Assembly: GCF_900637185.1 (NCBI RefSeq)
Contig: NZ_LR134352.1
Span: 5,012,001 to 5,076,000 of the forward strand
From: Nocardia asteroides
GTDB taxonomy: Bacteria > Actinomycetota > Actinomycetes > Mycobacteriales > Mycobacteriaceae
Length of the DNA stretch: 64,000 nucleotides
Direction of reading: 5' to 3'
In this document: positions 61,633-64,000 of the stretch, in pieces
Layout of the letters: each line of letters opens with the position of its first letter
Position numbering within the stretch: the first letter of the stretch is position 1
Program-made: the position numbers and the translations under genes
The notes under the pieces: model-generated
What the model was told of the DNA's origin: nothing
Seen by the model: only the letters and a program-made list of their open reading frames with translations
Database searches by the model: none

Positions 61633-62018
61633 CTGTGGGGGTCGGGGTGGTCGATTCCTCGCGGCCGCTGCCGCAGTGCCTCGCGCAACCGCTGCGATTG
61701 GGCCGGGGTCATCGTTTCGATGAACCGGGCCAGCACGTCTTCGGCCCGGCCGCCCGCATCGAGCGCGGCGCGCATCTGTCCGGCGCTGTACTGCTCGCGG
61801 GTCAAGGTGGGCCAGTACAGGTAGGCCTTGCCTTGGCGTTCGCGGTCGAGCCAGCCCTTGCGGTGCAGGTTGTCCATGGTGGTCATCACCGTGGTGTAGG
61901 CGATCTGGCGCTCGGCGGCGATCACCTCGCGCACCTGGCGAACGCTGACCGGCTCGGCGGCCGACCACACCGTGTCCATCACCACCGATTCCAGCTCGCC
62001 GAACCCGCCGCTTGCCAC
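61629..62018 (-). CDS. BlaI/MecI/CopY-family repressor
   Basis: This encodes 129 aa from GTG 62018 after GAGGAGG. The winged helix is clear: GELESVVMDTVWSAAEPVSV, REVIAAERQIAYTTVMTTMD, NLHRKGWLDRERQGKAYLYW. The C-terminal half (ALDAGGRAEDVLARFIETMT) dimerises. It is the likely ligand of the three 24-bp operators in the island. Release could be by M56 proteolysis (53153) or by Cu(I) binding, though no CxCx4CxC copper motif as in CopY is present. Convergent with the His-rich gene, overlapping by four bases. Confidence 0.9.
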   Translation of the reverse strand: MASGGFGELESVVMDTVWSAAEPVSVRQVREVIAAERQIAYTTVMTTMDNLHRKGWLDRERQGKAYLYWPTLTREQYSAGQMRAALDAGGRAEDVLARFIETMTPAQSQRLREALRQRPRGIDHPDPHS

Positions 62019-62282
62019 TCGAACCTCCTCACCTTTCGGCTTGCCCGCGCCGAGCGGGCCGCGCAGATCTCGGCGATGAGGCTCGCGCGCGACAGCCTGG
62101 CCGCGATCGTAGGACGAATTCGTTTCGATCGCGCGGCAACGAGGTGAACCACGAACACGCCCGATCGCGTGCGCTCCGGGGATACAAGATCTCCCTAGCA
62201 TGCGAGCCGAAACCCACTTCAACTGCACAAACCCTGTCATTCACGGCTGGTCGCGGACATCGACACGACGAAGGAGACGCCC

Positions 62283-63845
62283 ATGTCGTCACCACACAAC
62301 CTCGGCACCCTCAGATCCCGGCGTAGCTTTCTCGCGCTGGGCGCCGGTGCGGGCGCGGCCGCGCTGCTGGCGGCATGCGGGAATTCCACCACCCCACACC
62401 GCGCTCCGATCGGCCCCGATTCCGACGCGGTCCGATCCGCCGAGGACGCCCGGCGATCTGCCACAGCCACGGTGCGCGAGGTATCGCTGCGTCCTGCACC
62501 GAGCACGGTCGACCTCGGCGGCGTCCAGGTCCAGACCTGGACCTACGGCAACACCCTGCCCGGCCGCGAGATCCGGCTGCGCCGCGGCGAGGTGCTGCGT
62601 GCCGAACTGAGCAATGCCTTGCCCGCGCCGACGACGGTGCATTGGCACGGCATCGCCTTGCGCAACGATATGGACGGCGTTCCTGAGATCACCCAGGCTC
62701 CGATCGCCGCGGGCGCGAACTTCCGCTACGAATTCACCGTCCCCGACGCGGGCACCTACTTCTTCCATCCGCACGTCGGTGTCCAGCTCGATCGTGGCCT
62801 GTACGCTCCGCTGATCATCGAGGATCCCGACGAGGGGTCCGACTACGACTCCGAGGCCGTCATCGTGCTCGACGACTGGCTCGACGGTGTCGCCGGCCGC
62901 GACCCGGACTCCGAACTGGCGCGGCTGCGCGAGCAGGGCATGGCCGGGATGGACATGGGTGGGCAATCCGGTGGCATGGACCACGGCGGGATGTCGATGG
63001 GCGGCTCGGCGCCAATGTCGGCACCCAGCGACCCGGCGATGCCGTTGGGCGCCGACACCGGTGACGTGCAATACCCCTACTACCTGATCAACGGGCGCCT
63101 GGGCACCGACCCCGTAGTCCTCCAGGGCCGCCCGGGACAGCGGATGCGGTTGCGCATCATCAACGCCGCCTCCGACACCGCCTTCCGCGTCGCCCTCGGT
63201 GGTCACCAGCTGCGCGTCACCCACACCGATGGATTCCCTGTCGATCCGGTCTCCACCGCCAACATCCTCATCGGGATGGGCGAACGCTACGACGCCGTGG
63301 TCGAACTCGGCGACGGAGTGTTCCCGCTGGTCGCCTCCGCCGAAGGCAAGACAGGTCAAGGCTTCGCGCTCATCCGCACCGGGTCCGGCACACCGCCACC
63401 GCCGGATGCTCGCCCCACCGAACTGGCTGCGATCCCGCTGTCGGCGGCGAGCCTGACCGCGACCGAGGCTGTCCAGTTGCCCGACCGAAAGCCTGATCAG
63501 ACCCTCGATGTGGCACTCGAAGCCGACGCGAACAAATACATCTGGACGATCAACGGCAAAGCCTTCCCCGACCACGCGCCGCTGGATGTGACTGCCGGAC
63601 AACGGGTCCGGCTGCGGTTCAACAACAAGACGATGATGTGGCACCCGATGCACCTGCACGGCCACACATTCCAAGTCGTCACAGGCTCCAGCGCGGGACC
63701 GCGCAAGGACACCTCGATCGTGGTGCCGATGCAGACCGTCGAAGTCGACTTCGACACCGACAACCCCGGCCAGTGGATGCTGCACTGCCACAACGTCTAC
63801 CACGGCGAAGCCGGGATGATGACCGTCGTCTCCTACGAGCAATAA
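62283..63845 (+). CDS. mmcO: Multicopper oxidase (MmcO-like)
   Basis: This encodes 520 aa from ATG. A Tat-type twin-arginine signal (RSRRSFLALGAGAGAAALLA) runs into a lipobox LLAAC, so it is exported folded and lipid-anchored. The four copper motifs are present: TVHWHGIAL, TYFFHPHVG, MWHPMHLHGHTFQ, MLHCHNVYHGEAGMM (type 1 Cys with axial Met). A Met-rich insert (GMAGMDMGGQSGGMDHGGMS) at about residues 220-240 fits Cu(I) oxidation. It detoxifies Cu(I) outside the membrane. A Met-rich micropeptide starts 110 bp downstream. Confidence 0.95.
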   Translation: MSSPHNLGTLRSRRSFLALGAGAGAAALLAACGNSTTPHRAPIGPDSDAVRSAEDARRSATATVREVSLRPAPSTVDLGGVQVQTWTYGNTLPGREIRLRRGEVLRAELSNALPAPTTVHWHGIALRNDMDGVPEITQAPIAAGANFRYEFTVPDAGTYFFHPHVGVQLDRGLYAPLIIEDPDEGSDYDSEAVIVLDDWLDGVAGRDPDSELARLREQGMAGMDMGGQSGGMDHGGMSMGGSAPMSAPSDPAMPLGADTGDVQYPYYLINGRLGTDPVVLQGRPGQRMRLRIINAASDTAFRVALGGHQLRVTHTDGFPVDPVSTANILIGMGERYDAVVELGDGVFPLVASAEGKTGQGFALIRTGSGTPPPPDARPTELAAIPLSAASLTATEAVQLPDRKPDQTLDVALEADANKYIWTINGKAFPDHAPLDVTAGQRVRLRFNNKTMMWHPMHLHGHTFQVVTGSSAGPRKDTSIVVPMQTVEVDFDTDNPGQWMLHCHNVYHGEAGMMTVVSYEQ

Positions 63846-63849
63846 CCCC

Positions 63850-63939
63850 ATGCCCGCGTGCTGCCCACACAGCCTGCAGCGTTCACTGCGGCGAGTGCGC
63901 ACACCGCACCGATACCTGATGCCCGCCGCCCATGTGTAA
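63850..63939 (+). CDS. Possible 29-aa peptide after the oxidase
   Basis: ATG 63850 gives MPACCPHSLQRSLRRVRTPH to TAA 63939, which overlaps the ribosome binding site of the next micropeptide. There is no own ribosome binding site; coupling to the oxidase is the only argument. The CCPH start could bind metal. Confidence 0.2.
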   Translation: MPACCPHSLQRSLRRVRTPHRYLMPAAHV

Positions 63940-63954
63940 GGAGGTGACCGACCG

Positions 63955-64000
63955 ATGAACCCGATGAAGATGCTGTGCGACTGGATGTGCTCGATGATGG
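63955..64000 (+). CDS. Methionine-rich micropeptide, runs off window end
   Basis: ATG 63955 is preceded by the strong ribosome binding site AAGGAGGTG (63938-63946). The visible part reads MNPMKMLCDWMCSMM, with six Met and two Cys in 15 residues. It resembles the Met-rich peptide at 42721 and is placed directly after the multicopper oxidase, so it probably binds Cu(I). The 3' end lies outside the window. Confidence 0.6.
   Translation, partial: MNPMKMLCDWMCSMM

Noticed and set aside
62289..63902. 537-aa open frame antisense to the multicopper oxidase
   Set aside because: Shadow of a gene with clear copper motifs on the other strand.
1..64000. tRNA, rRNA genes and CRISPR arrays
   Set aside because: No cloverleaf-like sequence, conserved rRNA segment or spaced repeat array was noticed on reading both strands; a covariance-model scan would be decisive.

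Overview
The window is high-GC actinobacterial DNA, most likely Nocardia or a close relative in the Mycobacteriales. The grounds are the SerA sequence, actinobacterial accessory families (DUF4192, DUF3085-like, MmyB-type regulators), GTG/TTG starts, GTGA/ATGA gene overlaps, and a copper locus matching the Mycobacterium tuberculosis lpqS-cysK2-Rv0849 / mmcO set. No rRNA, tRNA or CRISPR array was seen.

Positions 1 to about 39,600 look like a mobile element (integrated plasmid or AICE-like). It carries conserved hypothetical genes, two tandem amidoligase + class II glutamine amidotransferase modules (1988-6076), three coupled hypotheticals, an IS110-family element with a structured upstream end that may hold a bridge RNA, and a DUF4365-like nuclease/helical-repeat protein that is a candidate defence gene. 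A DnaA-box cluster, a frameshifted DprA-like gene, a DUF3085-like gene and an SOS-box divergent promoter follow. From 16.5 to 21.6 kb the DNA is partly decayed: a frameshifted pentapeptide-repeat gene and a DNA-ligase 3' relic lie among small genes. From 22.4 kb come a TRADD-N-associated-type membrane protein, an operon of small genes, an XRE/PLD regulator with a Nudix hydrolase, a ParB-like protein, DUF4192, an isochorismatase-like hydrolase, SSB, a zinc-finger protein, an intact pentapeptide-repeat paralogue and an MmyB-type regulator. The element ends with an excisionase-like gene and the first ~35 codons of a broken integrase, fused near 39,595 to an MFS relic.

Positions 39,600 to 64,000 are a copper-handling island. 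Relics of an older cluster (MFS, BNR/glycosylhydrolase-like protein, multi-TM membrane protein) lie beside intact genes: a TetR-controlled membrane pair, DUF305 lipoprotein, MFS exporter, copZ, a Csp-like copper-storage protein, serA, copA-copZ, M56 peptidase, DUF2752, HMA protein, TauE/SafE-cupredoxin fusion, YcnI, MFS (Rv0849-like), cysK2, lpqS-like, a His-rich secreted protein, a BlaI/CopY repressor and a multicopper oxidase. Two very short methionine-rich peptides with strong ribosome binding sites (42,721 and 63,955) look like overlooked copper ligands.

Three near-identical 24-bp operators lie before serA, before the M56 gene, and between the lpqS operon and the His-rich gene. Together with the BlaI/CopY gene and the M56 peptidase they suggest a BlaR/BlaI-type copper regulon that includes serine (SerA) and O-phosphoserine-dependent cysteine/S-sulfocysteine (CysK2) biosynthesis. 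Separate CsoR-like palindromes precede both copZ genes, although no csoR gene is in the window.
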